Assembly: GCF_014202215.1 (NCBI RefSeq)
Contig: NZ_JACHGB010000001.1
Coordinates: 592,847 to 656,846, forward strand
Source of the DNA: Quisquiliibacterium transsilvanicum
GTDB taxonomy: Bacteria > Pseudomonadota > Gammaproteobacteria > Burkholderiales > Burkholderiaceae_E
DNA: 64,000 nucleotides
Reading direction: 5' to 3'
Below are positions 16,501 through 27,400 of the stretch, one piece after another. The notes beneath the pieces were generated by a model. That model ran no database searches. It saw only the letters and a list, made by a program, of their open reading frames with translations, and was not told the origin of the DNA. Position 1 is the first letter of the stretch, and each line of letters starts with the position of its first letter. The translations under genes and the position numbers were made by a program.

Positions 16501-17832
16501 ATGCGGATCAGCCTCTTCTGGCGCACCTTCCTGCTGATCGGCGGGCTGATCGTCTTCAGCCTGGCCGCCAGCCTGCAATTTGTGCGCTCGTTCGAGCGGG
16601 TGCCGCCCGAGCAGCGGCTGGCCTGGGAGATCTCCTCGGTCGTCAACCTGACGCGCTCGGCGCTGATCAGCTCGCAGGGCGAGCGGCGCTGGCAGCTGCT
16701 CGACGAGCTGGCCCGGGAAGAGGACGTGCGCGTGGCTCCGCTGGAGCCGGGCGACCGCGTCGCCCCGCTCCCGGGGCAGGACGAAGCGGAACGGCTGCGC
16801 CTGCGGCTCCAGGGCATCCTCGGCCCCGGCACCCGGATCGCCGGCGCGGTCAACGACGAGCCTGGCCTGTGGGTGAGCTTCGACATCGACGACGATCGCT
16901 ACTGGCTGGCGATGGGCCTGGAGCGCTGGACCCGGCAGTTCGGGCCGCCCTGGTGGCTGATCGCGTCGCTGGCCATCCTGGTGTCCATCCTGGGGGCGAT
17001 GGCGATCAGCCGCCTGGTCAACCGGCCGCTGGCGGCCCTGGCCACGGCCATCGGCCGGATCAGCTCGGGTGCGCCCGCGCCGCCGCTGCCCGAGGACGGC
17101 CCCTCCGAGATCGCCTCGCTCAACCGCCACTTCAACCGGATGGCGAGCGACCTGGCCGAGCTCGAGGCGGACCGGGCGCTTGCGCTGGCCGGCATCTCGC
17201 ACGACCTGCGCACTCCGCTCACGCGCCTGCGCATGGAGATCGAGCTGTCGCGAATGGAGGAGGCGGAGAAGCAGTCGATGAGCGGCGACATCGAGCGCAT
17301 CGACGCGATCGTCGGCAAGTTCGTCGAGTACGCGCGCAGCGGTTCCGGCGATCGCGGTGCGGACGCAGTGGTCGAGGTGGACGTCGCAGCGGCGATCGAC
17401 GGGCTGCGCAGCTCCTGGCTGCCGCGGATCGAGGCCGGCGAAATGGAGCTGGAGGTGCGCGTGCCGGCCGGACTGCGCTGGCGCGGCGACCCGCTCGACC
17501 TGGCCCGCATCGTCTCCAACCTGGTGGAGAACGCCGCGCGCCACGGCCGCAGCGGCGAGGAGACCGCACAGATCTCGATCGCCGCCCGCCGCGAGGCGCA
17601 GACGCTGCGCCTGGAGGTTGCCGACCACGGGCCAGGGGTGCCGCCCGACCAGCTCGAGCGCCTGCTGCGTCCCTTCGCCAGGATCGGCGACGAGCGCAGC
17701 GACCGCGGCGGCAGCGGACTGGGGCTGGCGATCGTCCAGCGGCTGGCCCATCGGCATGGCGGGCGCTGCATCCTGCGCAACCGTGACGGCGGCGGCCTGG
17801 CCGCCACCGTCCTGCTGCCCGATGCGCAATAG
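16501..17832 (+). CDS. envZ: EnvZ-type sensor histidine kinase
   Basis: The 443-residue protein is an inner-membrane histidine kinase paired with the upstream regulator. Membrane segment 1 is at about 8-24, a periplasmic sensor domain runs to about 148, and membrane segment 2 is at about 152-172. A HAMP linker follows. The phospho-accepting histidine lies in AGISHDLRTPLTRLRMEIE. The ATPase domain has the N box NLVENAARHG, the G1 box VADHGPGVP and the G2 box RGGSGLGLAI. The ATG at 16501 opens with RISLFWRTF, as in EnvZ relatives. Confidence 0.9.
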   Translation: MRISLFWRTFLLIGGLIVFSLAASLQFVRSFERVPPEQRLAWEISSVVNLTRSALISSQGERRWQLLDELAREEDVRVAPLEPGDRVAPLPGQDEAERLRLRLQGILGPGTRIAGAVNDEPGLWVSFDIDDDRYWLAMGLERWTRQFGPPWWLIASLAILVSILGAMAISRLVNRPLAALATAIGRISSGAPAPPLPEDGPSEIASLNRHFNRMASDLAELEADRALALAGISHDLRTPLTRLRMEIELSRMEEAEKQSMSGDIERIDAIVGKFVEYARSGSGDRGADAVVEVDVAAAIDGLRSSWLPRIEAGEMELEVRVPAGLRWRGDPLDLARIVSNLVENAARHGRSGEETAQISIAARREAQTLRLEVADHGPGVPPDQLERLLRPFARIGDERSDRGGSGLGLAIVQRLAHRHGGRCILRNRDGGGLAATVLLPDAQ

Positions 17833-17955
17833 CGGAACTCAATCGCCCTGATTGCCTCCTTCAACTGTTCGACAGCGCCGTCGCTCACTAGAATGGACCG
17901 CACCCGGCCTGCGGCCGGTCGATTCCGGACCAAACGAGAGACAGGAGACACAGAG

Positions 17956-18375
17956 ATGCCGAGCCTCAAGGGAACCAGGACCCACCAGAACCTCAAGGAC
18001 GCGTTCGCCGGCGAGAGCCAGGCCAACCGGCGCTACCTCTACTTCGCGAACAAGGCGGACATCGAAGGCCAGCCCGAGGTGGCTGCGCTGTTCCGCTCCA
18101 CCGCCGAAGGCGAGACCGGTCATGCGCACGGTCACCTGGACTACCTGGCGGAGGTCGGCGACCCCGCAACCGACCTGCCGATCGGCAGCTCGGAGAAGAA
18201 CCTGAGGTCGGCGGTGGCCGGCGAGACCCACGAGTACACCGACATGTACCCGGGGATGGCCAAGTCGGCACGCGATGAAGGCTTCGACGAGATCGCCGAC
18301 TGGTTCGAGACGCTGGCCAAGGCCGAGCGCTCACACGCGAACAAGTTCGCCAGGGCCCTCGAAACACTGGGCTGA
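17956..18375 (+). CDS. Rubrerythrin-like diiron protein without rubredoxin domain
   Basis: The 139-residue protein is a single ferritin-like four-helix bundle. The diiron ligands are visible as E20, E53xxH56, E90 with E93, and E124xxH127, the rubrerythrin pattern. The C-terminal rubredoxin domain (two CxxC pairs) of classical rubrerythrin is missing. Such proteins reduce peroxide and need an external electron donor. An AGGAGA ribosome binding site precedes the ATG. The next genes encode an iron-sulfur protein and a DUF3501 protein in the same direction, so the electron donor may be the GlpC/HdrD-like protein. That link is inferred. Confidence 0.9.
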   Translation: MPSLKGTRTHQNLKDAFAGESQANRRYLYFANKADIEGQPEVAALFRSTAEGETGHAHGHLDYLAEVGDPATDLPIGSSEKNLRSAVAGETHEYTDMYPGMAKSARDEGFDEIADWFETLAKAERSHANKFARALETLG

Positions 18376-18376
18376 C

Positions 18377-18399
18377 GCGGCGGGCGGGCCGCCTGCCGC
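18377..18399. other. GC-rich hairpin after the rubrerythrin gene
   Basis: GCGGC-G-GGCGG and CCGCC-T-GCCGC face each other around a single G just after the stop codon. There is no T run, so it is not a clear intrinsic terminator. It could stabilise the rubrerythrin mRNA or mark a processing point. The rest of the 176-base gap shows nothing else recognisable. Confidence 0.35.
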
Positions 18400-18551
18400 G
18401 CAGCGCTCCCGCCCTCACCGGCCGAGCGCAGGCGCGGTCCGCAGCGGCCGGCGCCGCTGCGCGGCGGCGTGCCGCCACGCTCGGCCCGCGCGGCGGGGCC
18501 GCCCAGCTCCCCAGCCCCCAGCCCCTCGCCACCGTTCGCCGAGACGCCGAC

Positions 18552-19910
18552 ATGACCGCAAGAGAAGGTTCGCTCGAAGCCCCCACCCGGCATCCGCTCG
18601 ACTGGAAGAACCCCGAGTTCTACGACGAGAAGTCCTGCTTCGACGAGATGGAGCGGGTCTTCGACATCTGCCACGGCTGCCGCCGCTGCGTCAGCCTGTG
18701 CAACGCATTCCCCACGCTGTTCGACCTGGTCGACGAGAGCTCGACCATGGAGGTCGACGGCGTCGACCGCACGGACTACTGGAAGGTCGTCGACCAGTGC
18801 TACCTGTGCGACGTCTGCTACATGACGAAGTGCCCATACGTGCCTCCGCACCCGTGGAACCTCGACTTCCCGCACCTGATGCTGCGCGGCAAGGCGATCC
18901 AGTTCAGGCAGGGCACGCCCACGCAGTTCCGCGACAAGGCGCTCTCTTCCACCGACCGCAACGGCAAGCTGGCCACCATCCCGATCGTGGTCCAGGTGGT
19001 CAACAAGGCCAAGGAATCGCCCCCGCTGCGCAAGCTTGGCGAGCACATGGTGGGCGTTCACAGGACCGCCTGGCTGCCCGATTTCGCGAGCAGGCCGTTC
19101 CCGCGCAGCGCGGCCGCATCCAGCGCGCACCCGGTGGTGAACGGTGCGCGCTCCCCAGGCAAGGTGGCGGTGTTCGCAACCTGCTACGTCAACTACAACG
19201 AGCCCGGCATCGGCCACGACCTGCTCAAGGTGCTGGACCACAACGCGATCCCCTACGCACTGGTCGAGAAGGAGGCCTGCTGCGGCATGCCCAAGCTCGA
19301 GCTCGGCGACCTGGACTCGGTCGCCGCGCTCAAGGAAAAGAACATCCCGAAACTGGCGGCGCTGGCGCGCGACGGCTGGGCCATCGTCGCCCCCATCCCC
19401 TCGTGCAACCTGATGTTCAAGCAGGAGCTGCCGCTGATGTTCCCGGACGATCCGGATGTCCGGGCGGTGCGGGACGCGATGTTCGATCCCTTCGAGTACC
19501 TCGTGCTGCGCCTGAAGGACGGCCTGCTGAAGACCGATTTCGCCAGAGGGCTGGGCAAGGTCTCGTACCACGTCGCCTGCCACCTGCGCGTGCAGAACGT
19601 CGGGCAGAAGACCCGCGAGATGCTGGAGCTGGTGCCCGGCACGCAGGTCCACACGGTTGAGCGCTGCTCCGGCCATGCGGGCACCTGGGGCGTGAAGAAG
19701 GAATTCCACGAGACCGCGCTGAAGATCGGCCGGCCGGTGTTCCGGAAGATGGGCGAGCATGCTGCGGGCGGAGCGCCGGATTTCATCGCCTCGGACTGCC
19801 AGCTGGGCGGCCACCACATCCAGCAGGGAATGGGGCTCGCCGGCGCGGACGTCAAGGGCAGGCTGCAGCACCCGATCAGCCTGCTGCGAATGGCCTACGG
19901 AATCGACTGA
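18552..19910 (+). CDS. GlpC/HdrD-like iron-sulfur protein with CCG domains
   Basis: This 452-residue cytoplasmic protein belongs to the heterodisulfide reductase/GlpC/LutA-related group. Two [4Fe-4S] motifs lie at the N-terminus: C40xxC43xxC46xxxC50 and C83xxC86xxC89xxxC93. Two CCG-type domains follow. The first has a normal CCGMP (about 242-246). The second reads CSGHAGTWG near 371, with serine in place of the second cysteine, and its downstream CxxC is reduced to one cysteine (DCQLGGHH). It probably moves electrons or holds a cluster, but no substrate is known. It lies between rubrerythrin and DUF3501 genes, a grouping that suggests a shared redox or peroxide-defence role. Confidence 0.85.
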   Translation: MTAREGSLEAPTRHPLDWKNPEFYDEKSCFDEMERVFDICHGCRRCVSLCNAFPTLFDLVDESSTMEVDGVDRTDYWKVVDQCYLCDVCYMTKCPYVPPHPWNLDFPHLMLRGKAIQFRQGTPTQFRDKALSSTDRNGKLATIPIVVQVVNKAKESPPLRKLGEHMVGVHRTAWLPDFASRPFPRSAAASSAHPVVNGARSPGKVAVFATCYVNYNEPGIGHDLLKVLDHNAIPYALVEKEACCGMPKLELGDLDSVAALKEKNIPKLAALARDGWAIVAPIPSCNLMFKQELPLMFPDDPDVRAVRDAMFDPFEYLVLRLKDGLLKTDFARGLGKVSYHVACHLRVQNVGQKTREMLELVPGTQVHTVERCSGHAGTWGVKKEFHETALKIGRPVFRKMGEHAAGGAPDFIASDCQLGGHHIQQGMGLAGADVKGRLQHPISLLRMAYGID

Positions 19911-19926
19911 ACACGGAGACAGGCAG

Positions 19927-20511
19927 ATGCCGCAGATCGAACGCGATTCACTGATGACCCTGGAGGCCTACGCCAGGGCGCGGTCCGAGTTCCGCAGGAA
20001 GGTGCTCGAACACAAGAAACACAGGGCCGTTCACGTCGGCCCGCACGTCACGCTGCTGTTCGAGGACGAGCTCACCGTGCGCTACCAGGTGCAGGAGATG
20101 CTGCGCATCGAAAAGATCTTCGAAGAGGACGGCATCCTCCAGGAACTCGAGGCCTACAACCCGCTGATTCCCGATGGCCGCAACTTCAAGGCCACGATGA
20201 TGATCGAGTACGAGGACGCCGCGGTGCGCCGGACGGAGCTCGGCCGCCTGAAGGGCATCGAAGACCGCGTCTGGGTGCAGGTCGAGGGCGCGCCGAAGGT
20301 GTACGCAATCGCCGACGAGGACCTGGAGCGCGAGAACGAGGAGAAGACCTCGGCGGTGCACTTCCTGCGCTTCGAGCTCACCGAGGACATGGCCAGATCG
20401 CTGAAGTACGGCGTGTCACTGTCGATCGGGGTCGACCACCCCAACTACACCGCGGCGGTGGAGCCGGTGCCGGCCGCGACCCGCGCCGCGCTGGCCGCCG
20501 ACCTCGGCTGA
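19927..20511 (+). CDS. DUF3501 family protein
   Basis: The 194-residue soluble protein matches the DUF3501 pattern as I know it: an N-terminal helix (SLMTLEAYARARSEFRRKVLEHKKHR), then VHVGPHVTLLFEDELTVRYQVQEMLRIEKIFE, then a beta-rich half ending VSLSIGVDHPNY. There is no signal, membrane segment or cysteine motif. It starts 16 bases after the iron-sulfur gene with a GGAGACAGGCAG ribosome binding region, so the two are likely co-expressed. The function is not established; its neighbours tie it to rubrerythrin. Confidence 0.85.
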   Translation: MPQIERDSLMTLEAYARARSEFRRKVLEHKKHRAVHVGPHVTLLFEDELTVRYQVQEMLRIEKIFEEDGILQELEAYNPLIPDGRNFKATMMIEYEDAAVRRTELGRLKGIEDRVWVQVEGAPKVYAIADEDLERENEEKTSAVHFLRFELTEDMARSLKYGVSLSIGVDHPNYTAAVEPVPAATRAALAADLG

Positions 20512-20549
20512 GCGATCGCGCCCCCTCCCCGCGCGCCAAAGCCGCCCCG

Positions 20550-21398
20550 GTGCCCGGCCTCTACGGCTTCGACGCGTACTCCCCGGGCGAGGTTGCCCGG
20601 CGGGTGGAGAACGTCGGCGTCGCCAAGGCGCGGCTGCCGCTGCTGCAGACCGCGCTGCTGGGTGTGCTCGCCGGCGCCTTCATCGGCCTGGGCGCGCTGG
20701 TCTTCACGCTGGTTGCGTCCGACGCCACCCTCGGCTTCGCCGCGTCGCGCCTGCTGGGCGGCCTGTGCTTCTCGCTGGGCCTGATCCTGGTCTCGGTGGC
20801 CGGCGCCGAACTCTTCACCGGCAACAACCTGCTCGCGATGGCCTGGGCGGACCGGCGCATCACCAGCTTCGAACTGCTGCGCAACTGGGCCGTGGTCTGC
20901 ATCGCCAACTTCGCCGGCGCCGCGGGCCTGGCGGTGCTGGTCTGGCTGTCCGGCCACGCGGCGATGAACGCAGGCGCGGTCGGCGATACCGCGGTGCGGA
21001 TCGCCGCGGCCAAGGCCGCCCTGCCCTGGCACCAGGCCTTCTTCCTCGGCGTGCTCTGCAACGTGCTGGTCTGCATGGCCGTGTGGATGGCAATGGCCGC
21101 ACGCAGCGTCGCGGACAAGGTGCTGGCCATCGTGTTCCCGATCACCGCGTTCGTCGCTGCGGGCTTCGAGCACAGCATCGCCAACATGTACTTCATCCCG
21201 CTGGGGATGCTGTTGGTGGAGTCTGGCGCAGTGGCCACACCCGCGGCGAACGCGCCCGGCTGCGCGGGCCTGTTCGGCAACCTGGCGCCGGTGATCGCAG
21301 GCAACCTGGTCGGCGGCAGCGTGCTGGTGGCGCTGGTCTATCACCTGATCTACCGGAAGGCGGCGCCTTCCAGCGAGCTTCCGCAGCCACCCCGCTGA
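20550..21398 (+). CDS. Formate/nitrite transporter family channel
   Basis: The 282-residue inner-membrane protein has six hydrophobic segments and the FNT-family signatures AGAFIGLGALVF, VAGAELFTGNNLL and NVLVCMAVWMA. FNT proteins form pentameric channels for small anions such as formate, nitrite or hydrosulfide. The GTG at 20550 is used; it lies 38 bases after the DUF3501 stop. Sequence alone does not separate FocA, NirC and HSC types. Co-transcription with the rubrerythrin cluster is likely from spacing and direction. It converges with the next gene, 10 bases away. Confidence 0.88.
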   Translation: MPGLYGFDAYSPGEVARRVENVGVAKARLPLLQTALLGVLAGAFIGLGALVFTLVASDATLGFAASRLLGGLCFSLGLILVSVAGAELFTGNNLLAMAWADRRITSFELLRNWAVVCIANFAGAAGLAVLVWLSGHAAMNAGAVGDTAVRIAAAKAALPWHQAFFLGVLCNVLVCMAVWMAMAARSVADKVLAIVFPITAFVAAGFEHSIANMYFIPLGMLLVESGAVATPAANAPGCAGLFGNLAPVIAGNLVGGSVLVALVYHLIYRKAAPSSELPQPPR

Positions 21399-21408
21399 CT
21401 GCGCCGGC

Positions 21409-21693
21409 TTACCAGCCGGCCGCAAGCAGCCCAGCCACCTCCGGATGCCGCCTCGCCCAGGCCCGCACGTAGGAACACATCGGCGCCACCTTCAGCCCCT
21501 CGCGCTGCGCATGCGCGAACACCTCGCGCACCAGCTCGCCCGCGATGCCCTGGCCCTCCAGGATCGGCGCCACCTCGGTATGGACGACGAGCATGGTGTC
21601 GCCGTCCATCCGGTAATCGGCGCGGCACAGGCGCCCCTCGACCTCCGCCTCGAAACGCGAGGCGGCGGGGTTGTGGACGACCCGCACCGTCAC
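21409..21693 (-). CDS. Small GNAT-type acetyltransferase (YidJ-like, Acetyltransf_CG)
   Basis: The 94-residue protein is a minimal GNAT domain: RVVHNPAASRFEAEV, then a YRMDGDTMLVVHTEV strand pair, the acetyl-CoA loop GQGIAGELV near 48-56, and a closing CSYVRAWARRHPE helix. Its substrate is unknown. It lies 16 bases downstream of the TrpB-like gene on the same strand and may share its transcript. Confidence 0.85.
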   Translation of the reverse strand: MTVRVVHNPAASRFEAEVEGRLCRADYRMDGDTMLVVHTEVAPILEGQGIAGELVREVFAHAQREGLKVAPMCSYVRAWARRHPEVAGLLAAGW

Positions 21694-21709
21694 CGTCGCC
21701 TCGCCGGCT

Positions 21710-23080
<1,371 letters not shown>

Positions 23081-23180
23081 TGGAAGTCTCCTCTGTGATG
23101 GGTCTGGTCGGATGCGCGCACGGCGGAGCGCAGACCGGGGTGCGGAGACTATAGCAAGCGGCGGCGGGGACGGCCGCCCC

Positions 23181-23230
23181 GCGCGGTCACTCGCCGTCAC
23201 TCGCCGTCACTCACGGTCAATCGCCGTCGA
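23181..23230. repeat. 10-base degenerate tandem repeat at the efflux operon end
   Basis: Five 10-base units of the form TCGCCGTCAC run from 23181 to 23230. Units two and three are identical and the others differ at two or three bases. The last units form the final codons and stop of the TolC-like gene. Confidence 0.7.
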
Positions 23231-24485
23231 AGTCCCAGAGCAGATGCGCATCCAGGCGCAGCCGCGCCAGCGCCTCCAGCGCGTCGATCCGCGCGGTCTG
23301 TTCCGCCAGCGCTGCATCGAGCACCGTCCGGCGCGCGAGCAGAAGATCGGTCAGCGTGCCCTCGCCCAGCTCGAAGGCGCGCGCGGAAACGCGCGCCGCG
23401 GCCTCGGAGCGCTCGCGCGCGTCGGCCAGCGCGCGCCAGGCGCGCCCGCCGGCCTCGGCCGCCTCGTACGAGGACAGCGCGGCGGCCAGCACGCGGCGCT
23501 CGGTCGCCGCCGCGCGGGCCTCGCCCTCGTCGGCAAGCGCGAGCGCCTCGCGTTCCGCCGCCGCCCGCCCCCCGCCGGCCAGCGGGATGCTGACGAAAAC
23601 GCCCAGGATCCGGTCGGCACGGGCGCGATCGGTGGAACCGCGCAGCCCGATCGACGGGTCCGGCGTGCGCTCGGCGCGCGCCCGGCCTGCCTGCGCGCGG
23701 CGAATCCCGGCCTCGGCCCTCTGCAGCGCGATCTCGTGGTTCACCGACATGATCCGCTCGACCCACCAGGGACGCTCGTGCTCCGCTGGCGTCGGGCGCG
23801 TGTCGGCGGAGTCGATGGCGGGCATGGCCACGCGGGTCAGCTGCGGGAAGTTGCGCTCGAGCGAGATGCGCGCCGCATCCACCCGGTGGCGGGCCAGCTG
23901 GAGCTGCCCGTCGGCCAGCGCCAGCGCCGCCTGCGCCTGCAGCTCCTCCAGGCGGGCGGCATCGCCGGCGCGGATGCGCCGGCCCACCACGTCCACGATC
24001 TCGGCCAGCACCTCGGCCTGGCGGGCCGCCTGGGCCGCGCCCGCGCGCTGGCGCAGCAGGTCGAACCAGCCTGCCAGCAGCAGACGGCTCGTCTCGTGGC
24101 GCGCGTCGAGCGCAGACATGCGGCCGCGCTCGGCGAGGCGGTCGCCGAGCGCGAAATCCGCTTCACGCTTGGCGGGCAGGCGCAGCGGGCGGGCGATCGC
24201 AACCGACCAGTCCACCTCCGGCGCGCCGTCCGCCCCAGGCGCGCGGCGCTGCCCGCCGGCCTCGAGCTGCGTTTCGTAAGGGCCGACCCGAAGCCGCTCT
24301 CCGGTGGCGCGGTCGCGCTCGAAGCCCGCGTCGGACGCGCGCACCAGCGGGTGCGTCAGCACCGCATCGCGCACCACCGCCTCCGGCGGCATCAGCGCGC
24401 CCTGCCACACTGCCTCACCCGCCGCCCATGCCGCCGCAGGCGCGGCGGCGAGGGCGATCGAGAACATCAGGTTCATGCGTTTCAT
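23217..24485 (-). CDS. TolC-family outer-membrane efflux protein
   Basis: This 422-residue protein is the outer-membrane channel of the metal efflux system. It has a signal peptide (KRMNLMFSIALAAAPAAAWA) and long alanine/arginine-rich coiled-coil helices typical of TolC, CusC and CzcC. No lipobox cysteine is seen. The ATG at 24485 shares one base with the stop of the pump gene (TGATG). It is the last gene of the operon. Confidence 0.88.
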   Translation of the reverse strand: MKRMNLMFSIALAAAPAAAWAAGEAVWQGALMPPEAVVRDAVLTHPLVRASDAGFERDRATGERLRVGPYETQLEAGGQRRAPGADGAPEVDWSVAIARPLRLPAKREADFALGDRLAERGRMSALDARHETSRLLLAGWFDLLRQRAGAAQAARQAEVLAEIVDVVGRRIRAGDAARLEELQAQAALALADGQLQLARHRVDAARISLERNFPQLTRVAMPAIDSADTRPTPAEHERPWWVERIMSVNHEIALQRAEAGIRRAQAGRARAERTPDPSIGLRGSTDRARADRILGVFVSIPLAGGGRAAAEREALALADEGEARAAATERRVLAAALSSYEAAEAGGRAWRALADARERSEAAARVSARAFELGEGTLTDLLLARRTVLDAALAEQTARIDALEALARLRLDAHLLWDFDGD

Positions 24486-27400
24486 CAGGTTCTCCCCAGG
24501 CGTCGCTGCGCGAGCCATCGCCACGCCACCGGCAGCACGACCAGCGTCACCGCGGTGGCGCTCACCAGCCCGCCGACCACCACCACGGCCAGCGGCCGTT
24601 GCACCTCGGAACCCGGACCGGTGGCCAGCAGCAGGGGCACCAGTCCCGACCCCGTGATCGTGGCGGTCATCAGCACCGGGCGCAGACGCTCGAGCGCGCC
24701 CGCGCTAGCTGCTTCGCGCGGCGGCGCCCCTTCGGCGAGCCGCCGGTCGAAGGTCTCGACCATCACCACGCCATTGAGCACCGCGATGCCCAGCAGCGCG
24801 ATGAAGCCGACCGAGGCCGGCACCGACAGGTACTCGCCGAAGCCCAGCAGCGAGAAGACCGCGCCGGCCACCGCGAAGGGCACCAGCCCGACGATCAGCA
24901 CTGCCGTGGCCACGCTGCCGAAGGACAGCCAGAGCACGAAGAGCACCAGCGCCACCACGGCCGGCACCACCAGCGCCAGGCGCGCCGAGGCACGCTGCTG
25001 GTTCTCGAACTGCCCGCCCCAGACCAGCCGGTAGCCTTCGGGCAGCTTCACCGCGGCATCGACGGCGACCCGGGCGTCCGCGACAAAGCCGACCAGATCG
25101 CGCCCGCGCACGTTGGACTGAACAGTGACGTAGCGCTGGCCGAACTCGCGGTCAATCTTCACCGGGCCCTCGCTGTGCAGGATGCGGGCAAGACCGGACA
25201 GCGGCGCCACGGTGTCCGGGTCGAACGCGAGCTGCAGGTCGGCGAGATTGCGCGGGTCCTCGCGCAGATGCCCCGGGCCGCGCAGCAGCACCGGCGTGCG
25301 CCGTCCGGCCTCGACCACCAGCCCCACCGGCTCGCCCTCCACTTCCATCCGCATCGTGCGCTGCAGCTGTTCGGCGGACACGCCCAGCCGGGCCGCGGCG
25401 AGGCGATCGACCACGACGCGCAGCGTCAGCACGCCCTCGTTCCTGAGCGCGAAGACGTCCTCGGCCCCGTCGACCCCGCGCAGCGCGGCGGCGATCGAGT
25501 CCGACAGGCGGCCCAGCGTCTCGAGGTCGGGGCCGAAGACCTTGACCGCGAGGTCGCCGCGTACGCCGCTGAGCATCTCCGACACCCGCATCTCGATCGG
25601 CTGCGTGAAGCTCGCCGCGATCCCGGGGAAGTCGGCCAGCACCTCGCGCAGCCGGTCGAGCACCCAGGCCTTGTCCGCCTGGCGCCATTGCTCACGCGGC
25701 ACCAGCATCACGAAGCTGTCGGTCTGGTTCAGTCCCATCGGGTCCAGGCCCAGCTCGTCGCTGCCGGTGCGGGCCACCACGCCACGCACCTCCGGCACCC
25801 GCTCCATCAGCGCCCGCTGCACCTTCAGGTCCAGGTCGACCGACGCCTCCAGCGAGATCGACGGCAGCTTCTCCAACTGCACGATCACGTCACCCTCGTC
25901 CAGCGTGGGCACGAAGCTGCGCCCAAGCAGCGGCAGCGCGGCGATGGCGGCGAGCAGCAGCACCGCGGCGCCGCCCGCCACCCAGCGTGGTCGGGCGAAC
26001 GCCCAATCGAGCACCCGCGCGTACGCCGGCAGCAGCCGCTCCATCAGCCAGGCGCGGCCGCTCGGCGCCCGCGCGAAGGCCAGGCTGGCCATCACCGGCA
26101 CGGCAGTCAGCGACAGCACCAGCGAGGCGGCCAGCGCGAACACGATCGCCAGCGCCACCGGCGAGAACATCTTGCCCTCGTAGCCCTCGAGCGTGAGCAG
26201 CGGCACGAAGACCAGCGCGATGATCCCCACGCCGGTGGCCACCGGCCGTGCCACCTCGCCCACCGCCTCGCCGATGGTCTCGATCGTCGGCCGTCCGGCA
26301 GGCGCGGCCTGCAGGCGCGACACCGCGTGCTCGACCACCACCACCGCGCCATCGACCAGCATGCCGATGGCGATCGCCAGGCCGCCCAGGCTCATCAGGT
26401 TCGCCGACATTCCCGCCCAGCGCATGGCGACGAAAGCGGCCAGCGCCGCCAGCGGCAGTGTGGCCGCCACCACCAGCGCGGCGCGCACGTTGCCCAGGAA
26501 CGCGAACAGCAGCACGACCACCAGCACCGCGGCCTCGAGCAGCGCGCGGGTGACCGTGGAGACCGCGCGGTCGACGAGGTCGCCGCGATCGTAGAAGGGC
26601 ACCAGCCGCGTGCCGGCCGGCAGCGCCGCCTCGATCTCCGCGAGCCGCGCGCGCACCCGCCCGACGATCGCGCGCGCATCCGCGCCGCGCAGCGACAGCA
26701 CCAGGCCCTGGACCGTTTCGCCCTTGCCGTCGTGGCTCACCGCGCCGTAGCGGGTGAGGCTGCCGATGCGCAGGTCGGCGACGTCCCCCACGCGCACCGG
26801 AACGCCGCCCCGGGTGGCGATGCCGATCGCGGCCAGGTCGTCCAGCCCCAGCACGCCCGCCTCGACGCGCACCTGCATCGTCTCGCTGCCCTCGCGGACC
26901 CGGCCGGCGCCGTCGTTGCGGGAATTGGCGCGCAAGGCGTCGGCCAGCTCGACGAGGCTCACGCCGCGCGCGTTCATGTCCATCGGCCGCGGGCTGACCT
27001 CGAAGCTGCGCACCTCGCCGCCCAGCGAGTTGACCTCGGCCACGCCTTCGATCGTGCGCAGTCTGGGCCGCACCACCCAGTCGAGCAGGCTGCGCCGCTC
27101 GGCCAGCGACAGCGCGGGGTTCTCCACGGTGAACATGAAGACTTCGCCGAGCGGAGTGGTCGCGGGCGCCAGCCCCCCTGACACGCCCTCGGGAAGGTCT
27201 GGCAGCACGCGTGCCAGGCGCTCGGCCACCTGGTTGCGCGCCCAGTAGACGTCGGTGCCGTCGGCGAAATCCACCGTGACATCGGTCAGCGCGTACTTGG
27301 CCACCGAGCGCAGCATCCGCTGACCGGGGATGCCCAGCAGCTCCTGCTCGATGGGCACGGTGATCCGCGACTCCACCTCCTCGGGCGTCATCCCGGGCGC

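Noticed and set aside
17870-17896. Promoter TTCGAC-N15-TAGAAT before rubrerythrin
   Set aside because: The 15-base spacing is short and the -35 weak; it was not listed as a feature.
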